This document shows positions 16,492 to 26,600 of a stretch of 64,000 nt of DNA, piece by piece. Below the pieces are notes generated by a model that saw only the letters and a list, made by a program, of their open reading frames with translations, was not told the DNA's origin and searched no databases. The stretch lies in the NCBI GenBank assembly GCA_017941705.1, contig JAGAVX010000050.1, positions 1-64,000 on the forward strand, written 5' to 3'. The position numbers were made by a program, and so were the translations under genes. Each line of letters opens with the position of its first letter. Within the stretch, counting starts at the first letter, position 1. The stretch comes from Atopobiaceae bacterium (GTDB taxonomy: Bacteria > Actinomycetota > Coriobacteriia > Coriobacteriales > Atopobiaceae).

Positions 16492-17652
16492 ATGGCCAAT
16501 CGCTTCGTTCTCAACAACATCAGCTACCACGGCTCGGGCGCCATCAAGGAAGTCCCCGGCGAGATCCAGCGCCGCGGCTACAAGAAGGCCTTCGTCGCCT
16601 CCGACCCCGACCTGGTCAAGTTTGGCGTGACCGCCAAGGTCACCGACCTCCTCGACGAGGCTGGCATCGCATGGGAGCTCTTCTCCCAGATCAAGCCCAA
16701 CCCCACCATCCAGAACGTCCAGGACGGCGTTGAGGCATTCAAGGCTTCCGGTGCCGACTGCATCGTCGCCGTGGGCGGCGGCTCCGCTATGGACACCGCC
16801 AAGGCCATCGGCATCATCGCCGAGAACCCCGAGTACGCCGACGTCGTGAGCCTTGAGGGCGTCGCCGACACCAAGAACCACGCTACCTTCACCATCGCCG
16901 TTGCCACCACCGCTGGCACCGCAGCCGAGGTCACCATCAATTACGTCATCACCGACGTCGAGAAGGAGCGCAAGTTCGTCTGCGTCGACACCAACGACAT
17001 CCCCGACGTCGCCGTCGTCGACCCCGACATGATGGCCTCGATGCCCGCCGGCCTCACCGCCGCCACCGGCATGGACGCCCTGACCCACGCCATCGAGGGC
17101 TACACCACCCGTGGCGCCTGGGAACTCTCCGACATGTTCCACTTCAAGGCCATCCAGCTCATCAGCCAGAACCTGCGTGACTCCTACGCCGAGGCCAAGA
17201 GCGGCAAGCCCGGCAGCGGCCGCGAGGGCATGGCCCTTGGCCAGTATGTCGCCGGCATGGGCTTCTCCAACGTGGGCCTGGGCATCGATCACGCCATGGC
17301 GCACACCCTCTCCGCTCACTATGACACCCCGCACGGCGTTGCCTGCGCCATGCTGCTCCCGATCGCCATGGAGTACAACAAGCCCGTCGTTGCCGAGCGC
17401 CTGGCCCAGGTTGCCGTCGCCATGGGCGTCGACACCACCGGCATGAGCACCGTCGAGGCCGCTGACGCTGCCATCGCCGCCGTCAAGCAGCTCTCCGCCG
17501 ACGTGAACATCCCCAAGACCTGCGACGGTCTGGTCGAGGAGGACCTCGATCAGCTCGCGTCCGACGCCCTCGCCGACGCCTGCTATCCGGGCAACCCGCG
17601 TGAGGCCGACCACGAGACCGTCAAGGAGCTCTTCCGCAAGATCATGGCGTAG
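16492..17652 (+). CDS. fucO: Lactaldehyde reductase/1,2-propanediol oxidoreductase-like iron alcohol dehydrogenase
   Basis: 386 residues with AAAGGAGAGTACC before the ATG. Iron-dependent group III alcohol dehydrogenase: NAD site VAVGGGSAMDTAKAIG and metal ligands in the blocks VVDPDMMASMP, TGMDALTHAIEGY and GLGIDHAMAHTLSAHYDTPHGVA. Length and the TTAGTAAEVT segment fit the FucO group, which reduces lactaldehyde to propanediol in fucose or rhamnose fermentation. No fucose genes are near, so the substrate could be another short aldehyde. Codon usage is strongly biased to C-ending codons, which suggests high expression. Confidence 0.85.
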   Translation: MANRFVLNNISYHGSGAIKEVPGEIQRRGYKKAFVASDPDLVKFGVTAKVTDLLDEAGIAWELFSQIKPNPTIQNVQDGVEAFKASGADCIVAVGGGSAMDTAKAIGIIAENPEYADVVSLEGVADTKNHATFTIAVATTAGTAAEVTINYVITDVEKERKFVCVDTNDIPDVAVVDPDMMASMPAGLTAATGMDALTHAIEGYTTRGAWELSDMFHFKAIQLISQNLRDSYAEAKSGKPGSGREGMALGQYVAGMGFSNVGLGIDHAMAHTLSAHYDTPHGVACAMLLPIAMEYNKPVVAERLAQVAVAMGVDTTGMSTVEAADAAIAAVKQLSADVNIPKTCDGLVEEDLDQLASDALADACYPGNPREADHETVKELFRKIMA

Positions 17653-17687
17653 CGCCTGGTTGCTTGCAGACATATCGAGCCTGATGT

Positions 17688-17728
17688 GCGAGGGCGGGAG
17701 CCGACCGGGTTCCCGCCCTCGCCCTTTG
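17688..17728 (+). terminator. Terminator after fucO
   Basis: A perfect 12-bp stem GCGAGGGCGGGA / TCCCGCCCTCGC (17688-17699 with 17711-17722), followed by CCTTTGTG. Confidence 0.75.
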
Positions 17729-17885
17729 TGCGGCTGGGCATATGTGTGAGGGTGCGGGCCTCGCGTGGGCTTCGACGTCGCGCCCCTTGCAACTTGGGTA
17801 TCATGGCCACAAGCATGTGCTGCGGGCAGTCATTCCGAGGCCGTCCGTGCGTTGCATGGCGGACGTTCTGGATGGAGGAGACACG

Positions 17886-19067
17886 ATGGCAAGCATCTAT
17901 GACTACCTGCAGTGGCGAGGCGACCTCACGTTCGCCGAGCGCTCGTTTGACGATGCGGACAACATCATCCTCTCATCACTCTCTTACTTCGACTTCAGCG
18001 GGATCGTCCCCGGCGAGGGCGGCGACGGCATCAGACTTGCCGACGCTTGCCAGCAGCTGCTCAACAAGGCGGGGGATCACGTGGAGGACTACGTCCGTTC
18101 CATCGCCAGGCTTGACGCACGCTTTCTCAGGCTCATGCGTGACTCTGCACGCTTTGCCGACGCTACGCTCAAGGGGTACGTGGATGTCATCGACGAGGCC
18201 CGCGCTCTGCAGTTCTCTGCGATGCAGATCGACCTGCCCGATGCGGGCACCTACATCGCATACCGTGGCACCGATGACACGCTGGTGGGCTGGCGCGAGG
18301 ACTTCATGCTGAGCTTCAAGGTGACCGAGGCGCAGCGGGAGGCGGCAGCCTATCTCAAGAGGGCGATGGAGCGCATAGGCGCCGACTGCCCGGCGTTGCG
18401 CGTGGGCGGCCACTCAAAGGGAGGAAACCTTGCCGAATATGCGGTGATCAACCTGTCCGAGGATTTGCGCTCGAGGATTACCTGCGTCTACTCGAATGAC
18501 GGACCGGGCATTGCGGCGGAGGTCACGAGTGGCGACAGCCGCACGATCCTGGGTGACAAGCTCAGGCGCCTCGTGCCCACCTACAGTGTCGTGGGCATGC
18601 TCTTTGCGCGAGCGGGCGACCCGCGCACCATCGTCGCGAGCAATGGAATCGGAATCGGCCAGCACGACCCCACCACCTGGCAGGTCAACCCCAGGGGCGT
18701 GAATATCGCCAAGGACCTCATCCCGCAATGCAAGATGATTAACGAGACGATTGCGCGGTGGCAGGGAAAGCTGGACCTCGACGAGCGCGAGCGCGTGACC
18801 AACGAGCTGTTCGACGCACTTGCCGCCGGGGGTGCAACGACTTTCGACGAGATTGCCTCCTCGAAGGATGGCTTGCAGAAGGTCATCAAGGCGCTCAGGA
18901 AGATGAACGACAGCAGCGGAAGGGACGTGGCGATGGCCCTGATTGAGAGCACGCTCTCGACCTCGATCGATGCCGTGCTCAAGGCGACGAACGAGACGAT
19001 GGACATGCTCAAGAAGAACGTGGCCAGCGCCGCGGAGGAAACGGCGCGCAAGCTGCTTGGCCAGTAA
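17886..19067 (+). CDS. Mbeg1-like (DUF2974) alpha/beta hydrolase
   Basis: 393 residues from the ATG at 17886 with GGAGGAGAC upstream. The N-terminus (MASIYDYLQWRGDLTF) is the usual opening of the Mbeg1-like family. The hydrolase core has IAYRGTDDTLVGWREDF, the nucleophile elbow GGHSKGGNLA, an acid in YSNDGPGI and a His in IGIGQHDPTTWQV, making a complete Ser-Asp-His triad. A helical C-terminal tail follows. No signal peptide is seen, so it is probably a cytoplasmic lipase or esterase of unknown substrate. It converges with the holin-like gene and shares its terminator. Confidence 0.85.
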   Translation: MASIYDYLQWRGDLTFAERSFDDADNIILSSLSYFDFSGIVPGEGGDGIRLADACQQLLNKAGDHVEDYVRSIARLDARFLRLMRDSARFADATLKGYVDVIDEARALQFSAMQIDLPDAGTYIAYRGTDDTLVGWREDFMLSFKVTEAQREAAAYLKRAMERIGADCPALRVGGHSKGGNLAEYAVINLSEDLRSRITCVYSNDGPGIAAEVTSGDSRTILGDKLRRLVPTYSVVGMLFARAGDPRTIVASNGIGIGQHDPTTWQVNPRGVNIAKDLIPQCKMINETIARWQGKLDLDERERVTNELFDALAAGGATTFDEIASSKDGLQKVIKALRKMNDSSGRDVAMALIESTLSTSIDAVLKATNETMDMLKKNVASAAEETARKLLGQ

Positions 19068-19091
19068 AGTTTGGCACGTGCCGGTAGAAAA

Positions 19092-19131
19092 AGCCGCCTC
19101 CCACCTTGTTGCTCATCGGTGGGAGGCGGCT
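19092..19131. terminator. Bidirectional terminator
   Basis: A perfect 14-bp stem AGCCGCCTCCCACC / GGTGGGAGGCGGCT with a 12-nt loop lies between convergent genes. On the minus strand it is followed by TTTTTC, a good T tract for the holin-like gene. Confidence 0.85.
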
Positions 19132-19172
19132 CGACGCTTCTTTGGGGCCTGTGGTTGGCTGGCGGATCGCGA

Positions 19173-19535
19173 CTACTCGGTCTCGAACATGCGATTGATG
19201 AACGAGGATGCCAACGAGATGATGATGGATCCCAGGAAGGCAGACCCGAACGAGTCGATGCTGATGCCCGACCCAAACAGGCCGACCGAGATGGAGCCGG
19301 CAAGCTCGAGCATGAGTGCGTTGATGACCAGCGAGAAGATGCCGAGCGTCAGTATGGTGACCGGCAGGGACAGGAAGTTGAGAACGGGTCGGATGGTGGC
19401 GTTGACAAATGCGAGGGCCAGCGCGCACATGAGGGGTCCAAGGTAAGATCCGCCCACGGCGTTGATGCCGGGAACGAGTGCTATCGCAACGACAGTTGCA
19501 ATGGTGGTCACAAGCCACGATGCGAGAAGCTTCAT
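19173..19535 (-). CDS. Phage-holin-family (4 TMS, PF04020-type) membrane protein
   Basis: 120 residues with four hydrophobic segments (about 1-25, 28-48, 56-80 and 92-114). VVAIALVPGINAVG, ALALAFVNATIRPVLNFLSLPVTILTLGIFSLVINALML is the hallmark of the mycobacterial 4-TMS 'phage holin' superfamily. Despite the name these are chromosomal housekeeping membrane proteins of unknown function, and there is no prophage here. RBS AAAGGACG. Confidence 0.88.
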   Translation of the reverse strand: MKLLASWLVTTIATVVAIALVPGINAVGGSYLGPLMCALALAFVNATIRPVLNFLSLPVTILTLGIFSLVINALMLELAGSISVGLFGSGISIDSFGSAFLGSIIISLASSFINRMFETE

Positions 19536-19642
19536 GGTACGTCCTTTCGTCTAGCGCATGAAACGCGTCGTGGGCAGTATACCCGCTTGGTGCGTAAACG
19601 ACGCAGGGCTGTCCTGATATGCACAAGGTGTGAAGACGCACC

Positions 19643-19710
19643 GTGTGGTCTGGGGGACACGCCCCCAGACCACAGAGATGTGGTGCAGGGGCGTGTCCCC
19701 GAGACCACAC
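19643..19710. repeat. GGGGGACACGCCCCC-type palindrome cluster
   Basis: The 278-bp gap 19536-19813 contains TGTGGTCTGGGGG, loop ACACG, CCCCCAGACCACA (19644-19656 with 19662-19674). A further TGTGGT...GGGGCGTGTCCCC...ACCACA half follows and can pair with the first arm instead. The same words recur at 27271-27375. Confidence 0.75.
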
Positions 19711-19813
19711 TCAGCTTGGATGCTTGCGTCAACCCTTCGTTTCGTGTTGTGGTGCCAAACGCTTTAATGCGCTAAAGTGTTTGCCACTGTGAGGCACTGG
19801 GGGAGGAGCAAAC

Positions 19814-20086
19814 ATGAGCCAGGATCAGGCTATCGAGCAGCTGTGCTCTGCCCTCTGCTCACTCGAGACGCCAGACGAGGCACATGCCCTGCTCGGCGAC
19901 CTCTGCACCAAGCGCGAGATTGCCGAGCTTGCCCAGCGGCTGCAGGTTGCGGTCATGCTCAGGGAGGGAAGATCGTATCTTGAGGTCTCACGCGCCACGG
20001 GAGCTTCGTCCACGACGGTCAGTCGTGTGTCAAAGTGCCTGAACGGCGAGGTGGGCGGCTATCGTCTCGTGCTCGATCGCCTGTGA
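19814..20086 (+). CDS. YerC/YecD-type TrpR-family DNA-binding protein
   Basis: 90 residues with GGGAGGAGC upstream. The Trp-repressor fold is evident: DLCTKREIAELAQRLQVAVMLREGRSYLEVSRATGASSTTVSRVSKCL. The helix-turn-helix is at about 57-78 (YLEVSRATGASSTTVSRVSK). This is the YerC/YecD subgroup of small Gram-positive regulators, not tryptophan-responsive TrpR. Its target is unknown; it lies directly upstream of the repeat element and addBA, and a link with addBA is only positional. Confidence 0.88.
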   Translation: MSQDQAIEQLCSALCSLETPDEAHALLGDLCTKREIAELAQRLQVAVMLREGRSYLEVSRATGASSTTVSRVSKCLNGEVGGYRLVLDRL

Positions 20087-20146
20087 CAGGTAAGGGCTGT
20101 CAAGACACAGATCAAGCAAGACCGTCAGAGCCGGTCTGATTCCAAG

Positions 20147-20268
20147 GCCGACGCCCTCCCGGCAGGGGTGCCCTTGGGCGGCCTCTGTAGCCGAATCCAT
20201 GCCTCAACCAATGAACGATCGCGGCGAAAGCGTAGGCCCAAGGGCACCCCTGCCGGGAGGGCGTCGGC
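20147..20268. repeat. Conserved-core palindrome, copy A
   Basis: Perfect 33-bp arms at 20147-20179 and 20236-20268 enclose a 56-nt core (20180-20235). The core ends (CTCTGTAGCCGAAT at the left, GCGGCGAAAGCGT at the right) and the inner 9 bp of the arms (CCCTTGGGC) recur in inverted orientation at 62822-62959. The outer 24 bp of the arms are unique to this copy. The core contains GCGAAAGC, a GNRA-type tetraloop candidate. It fills most of the 296-bp gap before addB. Confidence 0.9.
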
Positions 20269-20382
20269 ATGAGAGTCGAATCCTCCACGACAAACAAGCT
20301 TCTTTCTGTCTGGCCCAGTTGCTACCATGTTCTGCGTGCGCAACAACGTGCGCCGACCGGTACGACAAGTGATGGGGGAACC

Positions 20383-23300
20383 ATGTCCCTTGCCATTGTG
20401 CAGACAAAAGAAGAGGCGCTCGTCGGCGCCGATGTCATTGATGCCCTGCGCCAGGGGATCGACGAGTGCGGTTCGGCCGTGCTGCTCGTCCCGAGCTTCG
20501 CCGTTGGCCTTGCCGCGCAGCGCGAGCTCTCACGCATGCGCGGTCTGGCCATGGCGGTGACCACCACGACGCCGTCGGCATGGCTCAGGGAGCGCTGGGA
20601 GGTCTGGGGCGATGGCTGCGCCATTGCGGGAAGCGTTGAGCTTGTGGTCTTCGCGCGGGAGGTCCTGCGAGAGGCTACTCCAGACGAGCTCGGCCCGATC
20701 CGCATGTCCGAGGGCATGGCACAGGTCTTGGCTCAGATGACCGGCACGATGCTGCCGTGGCTCCCGCTCGATGAGGCAGGAAACCCGCTGCAGGAGGAAT
20801 GCGCGAGGGCAGGGCTTACCCATGCTGAGCGCTGCCTGCTAAGGCTGGCGGGCAAGCTGGGTGCCAAGCTTGCGGATAGGGGATACACGACAAGCGCAGA
20901 GGTGTCGAAGCGCGTTCCCGCAGTGCTTGCAAAGGCCGGTGCGAGAGTTGCACCGGTCGTGGTCGCAGGCTTCTCGTCGATGGGCAGGGCGGATAAGGAC
21001 CTTCTGGTCGCGCTGTCAGACCTTACGCAGGTCACGCTGGTGGGGACCGTCGTCGGCACGCCCGCCTCGCAGGAGACGAGCGAGATGCTCTCCTGGTTTG
21101 GCAAGCCCGTGGCGGAGTCAGCCGAAGGCGGCAAATCCCTTGTCGTGCGGGACCAGCATCTTGATGCCTTGGCACAGGCACTCTTCACCGGCGAAGAGCT
21201 TGAGCCGTTGGCGGACGGGCCGGTTGACCTGCTGCTCGCCGCCGGGCCCGTCGCCGAGGCAGAGCTGGTGGCGCGGCGGGTCCACTCACTTGTGCGCGAG
21301 GGTGCTCGTTGCGTCGTGGTCAGCACTCCCAACACGGACAGGGCTCATCGCGAGCTGCTGCCCAAGCTTGTCGCGCGTGGGATCCCCGTGCGCATAGAGA
21401 CTTCTCGCGCCCTGCTTGACTGTCCGTCGGCGCAGGCGTTCTTCTCCTTTGCCCACATGGTCGCACAGCTGTCAGAGCTGGACGCCACGTGGCCCCAGCC
21501 GGTTGACGGCCTTGACGGCAAGATGGCCGTGCTTGGCGACATGAGCTGGTGGCCGCCGCGCGAGCTGTCGGACTTCCTGCTGTCCGAGATCTCGCACGTC
21601 AACGTGCAGCAGGGCTGGCGTGCCGACGTGAGGTGGCGTGGCAATCGACTCCTTACGCCGAGGCGCCTGCTCGACATGATGCAATCCGAGCGGGACACGT
21701 CCCCCTCTGTGGCACGAGCCACGGCCGAGCTCCTGCGTGGGCGTATCGGCACGGCGGCCTCGAAGCTGCTGCAGCCGTATGTCATGTCCGCTGACGAGGG
21801 GGACGCCACGGCGGTTGTCGCTTCGGGTGAGGCGAGCGCCGTCCTGCAGGCCATCCTGCGCCTTGCCGGCACCCTCCGTGAGGTCGGCGTGACCGCAGAC
21901 CCGACCGTCCCTGGCGCCGTGTCGCTTTCCGAGCTGGTCGAGACCTGCGAATGGGCGGCAATGGGCATGTCGGTGGTGACGCGTGTGCAGTCCGACGGCG
22001 CTGTCGAGCGGTCGGTGGCGGAGGAGGACGCTCAGCCCGACGCTCTGCGAGCGGAGGTCGCGGGGCCCGAGGATTGCCTTGTGCACATCATGGGACCCCA
22101 CCAGGCGGCAAGCCTTGCGGCCGGATCGGTCGACGCGCTTGTCGTTTGCGGGCTCACCACCGACGAGTCTCCGATATCTGCGGGCGAAGACCTGCTGAGG
22201 GCCCTTTCGGAGCAGCTGGGCGTCGAGCCGCCGGCCAACTCCATGGCTCATGCGCGGGCTCAGTTCTACCGCATGGTCAGGGTGCCGCGTTCCCGTCTCG
22301 TGCTGGAGCGGGCGCTCCACGATGCCGACGCCAAGGACGCCTATCCTTCGGTCATGCTGTCGGAGCTGTTGGCGGTCTACGGGGGAGAGTCCGTTGCCTC
22401 CAAGAGGGAATCCGGACTTCCCGTCGAGCAGCGGGGCGAGACGCGCCTTGGCGAGAACCTGTCGCCCGGTGGCGAGCGGCCGGTTGCTCGGCAGGTGGAT
22501 GACCCGGCGCCATCTGGCCTTCTGACCTCTGCGTCTAAGGGGTGCGTGTTCGTGCCGCAGGACGGCTCCGAGCAGCTGCCGGGGGGCAAGCCCATCCTCT
22601 CGGCATCGCAGGTCGAGACCTATCTCGACTGTCCCTACAAGTGGTTCAGCCTCCGCCGCCTCCGTCTGGGAACCGTCGATGCCGGCCACGGAGGCATGGA
22701 GATGGGCACCTTCGCCCATCGCGTGCTCGAGGTCACCCATCGCGAGCTGCTGGCACGCGCGCTCGAGGCGGAGCAGCCGGGCGTCGACCGTGACGAGCTG
22801 CTCGCGGCAATCGAGGCAAACCCGGCTCGCCATGTGGCTGGCTCTCGCGTGGAGCAGGCCAATCTCGAGGACGCGCTTTTGGCGCTCGACCTCGAGTTCG
22901 ACCTGCACCAGCAGCATATGTACATGGTTCGGCGTCCCCGCGTCGAACAGCAGCTCTTGGTGGCGCACAACTCTGCCGAGCGTGCCCAGGAAGACAGGCT
23001 GCACGAGGACCTTCGGTCGTGCCTTGACTACCAGACGCGCATCCTCGAGGGGTTTGAGTCCCGCATGTTCGAGTGGGGCTTTGGTCGCAGGGGCAACCTG
23101 GTCGAGTATGCGGGCGCCTACTTCACGGGAACGATCGACCGCATCGACGTCAACCCCCACGGTCACGCCGTGATCATCGACTACAAGCACAAGAGCCCCG
23201 TTGGCTTTGCCAGCGAGTACGACGCCTTGCAGGATGGCGTGCAGGAGGGGACGGCCCTTCCCAATAGGGTCCAGTCGCTCATCTATGCACAGGTGGTCAG

Positions 23301-23622
23301 GCGCGCCTTCGAGGGCAGGCTGCATCTTGCCGGAACGGTGTACCTGAGCACCAAGAGCCCTCACGCGCTGGCGGGGGCGGCCGATGAGAACGTGGTCGAC
23401 CTGGTGTTTGGCAAGGTCAGCTCGCGCCGTCTGCCCAGGGTGAGCGTTCCTCGGGACGCGGCGGGAGGATCGGGCATGGACTCCCTGCTTGACCGCACCG
23501 AGGAGCTCGTGGCCGAGAAGGTCGAGCAGATGCTGGCGGGCAACGTCGAAGCACGGCCCCGCGACAAGGGCTCCTGTGACTTCTGCCCCGTGATGCAGTG
23601 CGAGCGAAGGATGGCACGATAA
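20383..23622 (+). CDS. addB: AddB-like helicase/nuclease subunit (PD-(D/E)XK, iron-sulfur)
   Basis: 1079 residues from the ATG at 20383 behind GGGGGAACC. AddB is one half of the AddAB enzyme that resects double-strand breaks for recombination. The N-terminal half is an inactivated helicase-like region. The C-terminus has the nuclease domain: SASQVETYLDCPYKWF, GTIDRIDVNPHGHAVIIDYKHK (Asp...Asp-x-Lys). The closing CDFCPVMQC with one upstream Cys in DCPYK fits the family's [4Fe-4S] staple. The stop overlaps the addA start by one base (TAATG), so the two are coupled. Confidence 0.88.
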   Translation: MSLAIVQTKEEALVGADVIDALRQGIDECGSAVLLVPSFAVGLAAQRELSRMRGLAMAVTTTTPSAWLRERWEVWGDGCAIAGSVELVVFAREVLREATPDELGPIRMSEGMAQVLAQMTGTMLPWLPLDEAGNPLQEECARAGLTHAERCLLRLAGKLGAKLADRGYTTSAEVSKRVPAVLAKAGARVAPVVVAGFSSMGRADKDLLVALSDLTQVTLVGTVVGTPASQETSEMLSWFGKPVAESAEGGKSLVVRDQHLDALAQALFTGEELEPLADGPVDLLLAAGPVAEAELVARRVHSLVREGARCVVVSTPNTDRAHRELLPKLVARGIPVRIETSRALLDCPSAQAFFSFAHMVAQLSELDATWPQPVDGLDGKMAVLGDMSWWPPRELSDFLLSEISHVNVQQGWRADVRWRGNRLLTPRRLLDMMQSERDTSPSVARATAELLRGRIGTAASKLLQPYVMSADEGDATAVVASGEASAVLQAILRLAGTLREVGVTADPTVPGAVSLSELVETCEWAAMGMSVVTRVQSDGAVERSVAEEDAQPDALRAEVAGPEDCLVHIMGPHQAASLAAGSVDALVVCGLTTDESPISAGEDLLRALSEQLGVEPPANSMAHARAQFYRMVRVPRSRLVLERALHDADAKDAYPSVMLSELLAVYGGESVASKRESGLPVEQRGETRLGENLSPGGERPVARQVDDPAPSGLLTSASKGCVFVPQDGSEQLPGGKPILSASQVETYLDCPYKWFSLRRLRLGTVDAGHGGMEMGTFAHRVLEVTHRELLARALEAEQPGVDRDELLAAIEANPARHVAGSRVEQANLEDALLALDLEFDLHQQHMYMVRRPRVEQQLLVAHNSAERAQEDRLHEDLRSCLDYQTRILEGFESRMFEWGFGRRGNLVEYAGAYFTGTIDRIDVNPHGHAVIIDYKHKSPVGFASEYDALQDGVQEGTALPNRVQSLIYAQVVRRAFEGRLHLAGTVYLSTKSPHALAGAADENVVDLVFGKVSSRRLPRVSVPRDAAGGSGMDSLLDRTEELVAEKVEQMLAGNVEARPRDKGSCDFCPVMQCERRMAR

Positions 23623-26600
23623 TGGCAACATTTGACATTTCCCAGCTCAACGAGGGGCAACGTGCGGTCGTCAGCCGCCTGGACGAGCCGCTGTTCGTGG
23701 CTGCGGGTGCCGGTTCGGGAAAGACGTTCACCCTGACGGCTCGTCTGGTGCATGCGCTCTCCCGGGGGTCGGCGGGGGAGGGCGGGCGCTATCTCGACTC
23801 GGTCGAGCAGGCGCTGGTCATCACCTTCACTGAGGCCGCAGCGCTCGAGATCAAGGAGCGCGTCCGGCAGGCGCTGCGAACGGCCGGCGAGGACGACCCG
23901 TTCCTGCGCGAGGAGTCGCTGCGCGTGGACAACGCATGGATATCGACGATCCATGGCATGTGCTCGCGCATTCTGAGAAGGCATGCGATCGAGCTGGGGA
24001 TAGACCCCAAGTTTGGCGTGTGCGAGGGCAGCGTTGCCGAGGCGCTGCTGGCCCGTGCGCTCGAGGAGGTCATGACCGACGTGCAGAACGGGGACGAGTT
24101 CGCCCCGCTGCGCAGCGAGTATCCTCTCTGGTCGGCAGGTGGCTTTGGAAGCGGCTCGGTCGTGGGCATGATCAACGACCTGCGCTCCGAGGCGGCCAAG
24201 TCGCCGCATGGCTACGACGACTTCATCTGCCCACAGTCCAACCAGACCGCCTCCGAGATGGCCAGCCTGCAGCGGTGCTTCGATGCCATCGATGCCCTCA
24301 ATCTGGCGGAAAAGCAGCGCGAGGTGACAATCGCGTCGCTCGAGGCGCTTGCGCGCTTTTCCAGCCTTGCGCCGGGCGAGCGCACGCCCGAACGCGCCTG
24401 CGAGGCGCTCGCAGCGGTCAAGGTTCCCGATCTACGCAAGCAGGACCAGAAGCCGTTCAAGGAGGACGCAAAGCGACAGCTGGCGCAGGCCATGGTGTGC
24501 GCGCAGTACGAGCGCGTGCAGGCGTTCTCGGCGCAGCTGGTCATGCTCGCGCGAAAGGTCGACGAGCGCTATGGCCAGCTCAAGCGCGAGCATTCGTACC
24601 TCGACAACGACGACCTCATCTCGTGCGCGCTCGAGGCCGTGGAGGGCAATCCCGAGGTCGCGCGTGACTATGCGGGCAGGTTCCGTCTGGTGATGATCGA
24701 CGAGTTCCAGGACACCGACCAAAAGCAGCTGCGACTCATATCGCTGCTGTCGGGCAAGGACGCGTGCCACCTCACGACGGTGGGCGACGCGCAGCAGTCG
24801 ATCTATCGCTTCCGCGGCGGAGACGTCGAGGTCTTCCGGGCGCGTGGGCGCTCGCTTCCCGAGTCATCGCACGTCAAGATGGACGTCAACTACCGCAGCG
24901 ACCACAACGTCCTCGCGCTGGTCGAGCGTACCTGTGGGGATGCCGGCCTGCTGGAGGACTTTCTCAAGCTCGCCTGCGATGGCGGGCGGCGCGACTCATA
25001 CGTGGCGCGTGAGGCGGATGGCGCCGAGGCGCCACGCATCCGGCTTGAGGTCGCCACGGGAGGCAACGCCGAGATCATGTCGGCGACGCTTGCGGCGCAG
25101 CTGGCAGATCGCCTGGCGCGGTACCGCAGCCAGGGTCAGGCTCCCGGAAGCATGGCGCTGCTGCTGGGGACGACAAGCAAGGTCGGTCTCTATCTCGATG
25201 CCCTGCGGTCGCGAGGGCTGCCTGCGGTCGTCACGGGCGGGTCGTCGTTCTCGACCACGCCCGAGGTTGGCGTGGTGCAGGCGTTGCTTCATACGCTTGC
25301 CAACCCTCATGACACCGAGACGGGTCTCTTCAGGCTCCTGTCCAGCGACATGTTTCGCCTGGACGCCGACGACTTCTGCCAGTTGGGCACCCGTGCGCAG
25401 GAGGTGCTCGATGCCCCGACCAAGCGGCCTGTCGAGCAGTGCTTCATCGACGGATCGCTCGAGCTGTATGGCGGCGCTCAGCCCTCGCTGCGCCTGAGGG
25501 CCGCGCATGCGGTGCTGGGCAGGGCCTTTGCGCGACTCGGACGCTGGGAGCTCGCGGACATCTGCCAGGCCGTCATCGAGGAGAGCGGTTGGCTGTCACG
25601 CCTCGAGGAGAGGGGTGCCGACGGCCTGCCAGTTGCGGCAAACGTGCTTGCTGCGGTGCGTTACGTCCGCGAGCTTACGCGTGACCTCGGCCTGGGAGCG
25701 GCGCGCGCCGCAGACGAGTTCGACAGGTGGCTTGCCGCGTCGAAGCTGACTCCCGCGATGCTGGTGGGAGAGCGGGTCGATGCCGTTCAGGTGATGACCA
25801 TCCACGGATCGAAGGGCCTGCAGTTCCCCATAACGGCAGTCGCCGAGTGCTGGGGAAACGCAAGCTCGTCCGGGAAGCTCTCGGTCGGTCGCGTCGACGA
25901 GTCGTGTGTGGTGTGCGTTGGCCCCAAGACCGACGCCAAGGGGTTCTCGAGCATGCTCAAGGAGGTCGAGGTTCCCATCGAGGCGCATGAGTGCGGGTCG
26001 GTCGCCGAATGGGCGCTGTTTCTCAGGCAGCAGGAGGCAACCGCCGAGCAGGCGGAGAAGAACCGCCTGCTCTACGTGGCGCTTACGCGTGCCGAGGAGG
26101 CGCTCGTCGTGGGCATTCCCGTGTCCGACGGCAAGCAGTATCTCTCCGAGCTGGCAATGGGGATGCTCGGCGCGTTCCCCGAGCTCGACGAGCTGTCAGC
26201 GGGCGAGCACGTGATCGGGGTGAATCCCGAGAGTCCGATAGAGTGCGAGCGTCGTGTGTCCGATGGATCGGGCTCCACGCGGATCGAGCGCGTGCCGACG
26301 GAGGCAGCCGATGGCATCGCGCGTGTGATCGAGCTGATTCGCCCCAAGCGAGGCTCGTCCGACCCGTGGGAGGTCAGGTCTGCGGGTACGCTCGCGGGCT
26401 TTGATGGCGAGCTTCCCGAGAGCGTGACGCTCATCCCGACACTTGGAGTCGAGCGGGATGCTGACACGACAGATCAGAGCGAAGACGAGCACTTTGCGCT
26501 GTACCAGATGGAGGACGCCACGCCAGTGACGCGTGGTTGGCGCGCGAGGGAGGGCGTCTTCAGCTACTCCTCCGCGCATGCCCTCATGGAAGAGCATGCT

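Noticed and set aside
19173-19535. Prophage remnant suggested by the holin-family protein
   Set aside because: The family is chromosomal and common in actinobacteria, and no other phage gene lies nearby.
20269-20382. N-terminal extension of addB starting at 20269
   Set aside because: It would begin one base after the palindrome arm, has no ribosome-binding site, and encodes no conserved residues; the ATG at 20383 has a good site.
21472-23631. 719-codon open frame antisense to addB
   Set aside because: A compositional shadow of addB, which has a full nuclease domain on the + strand.
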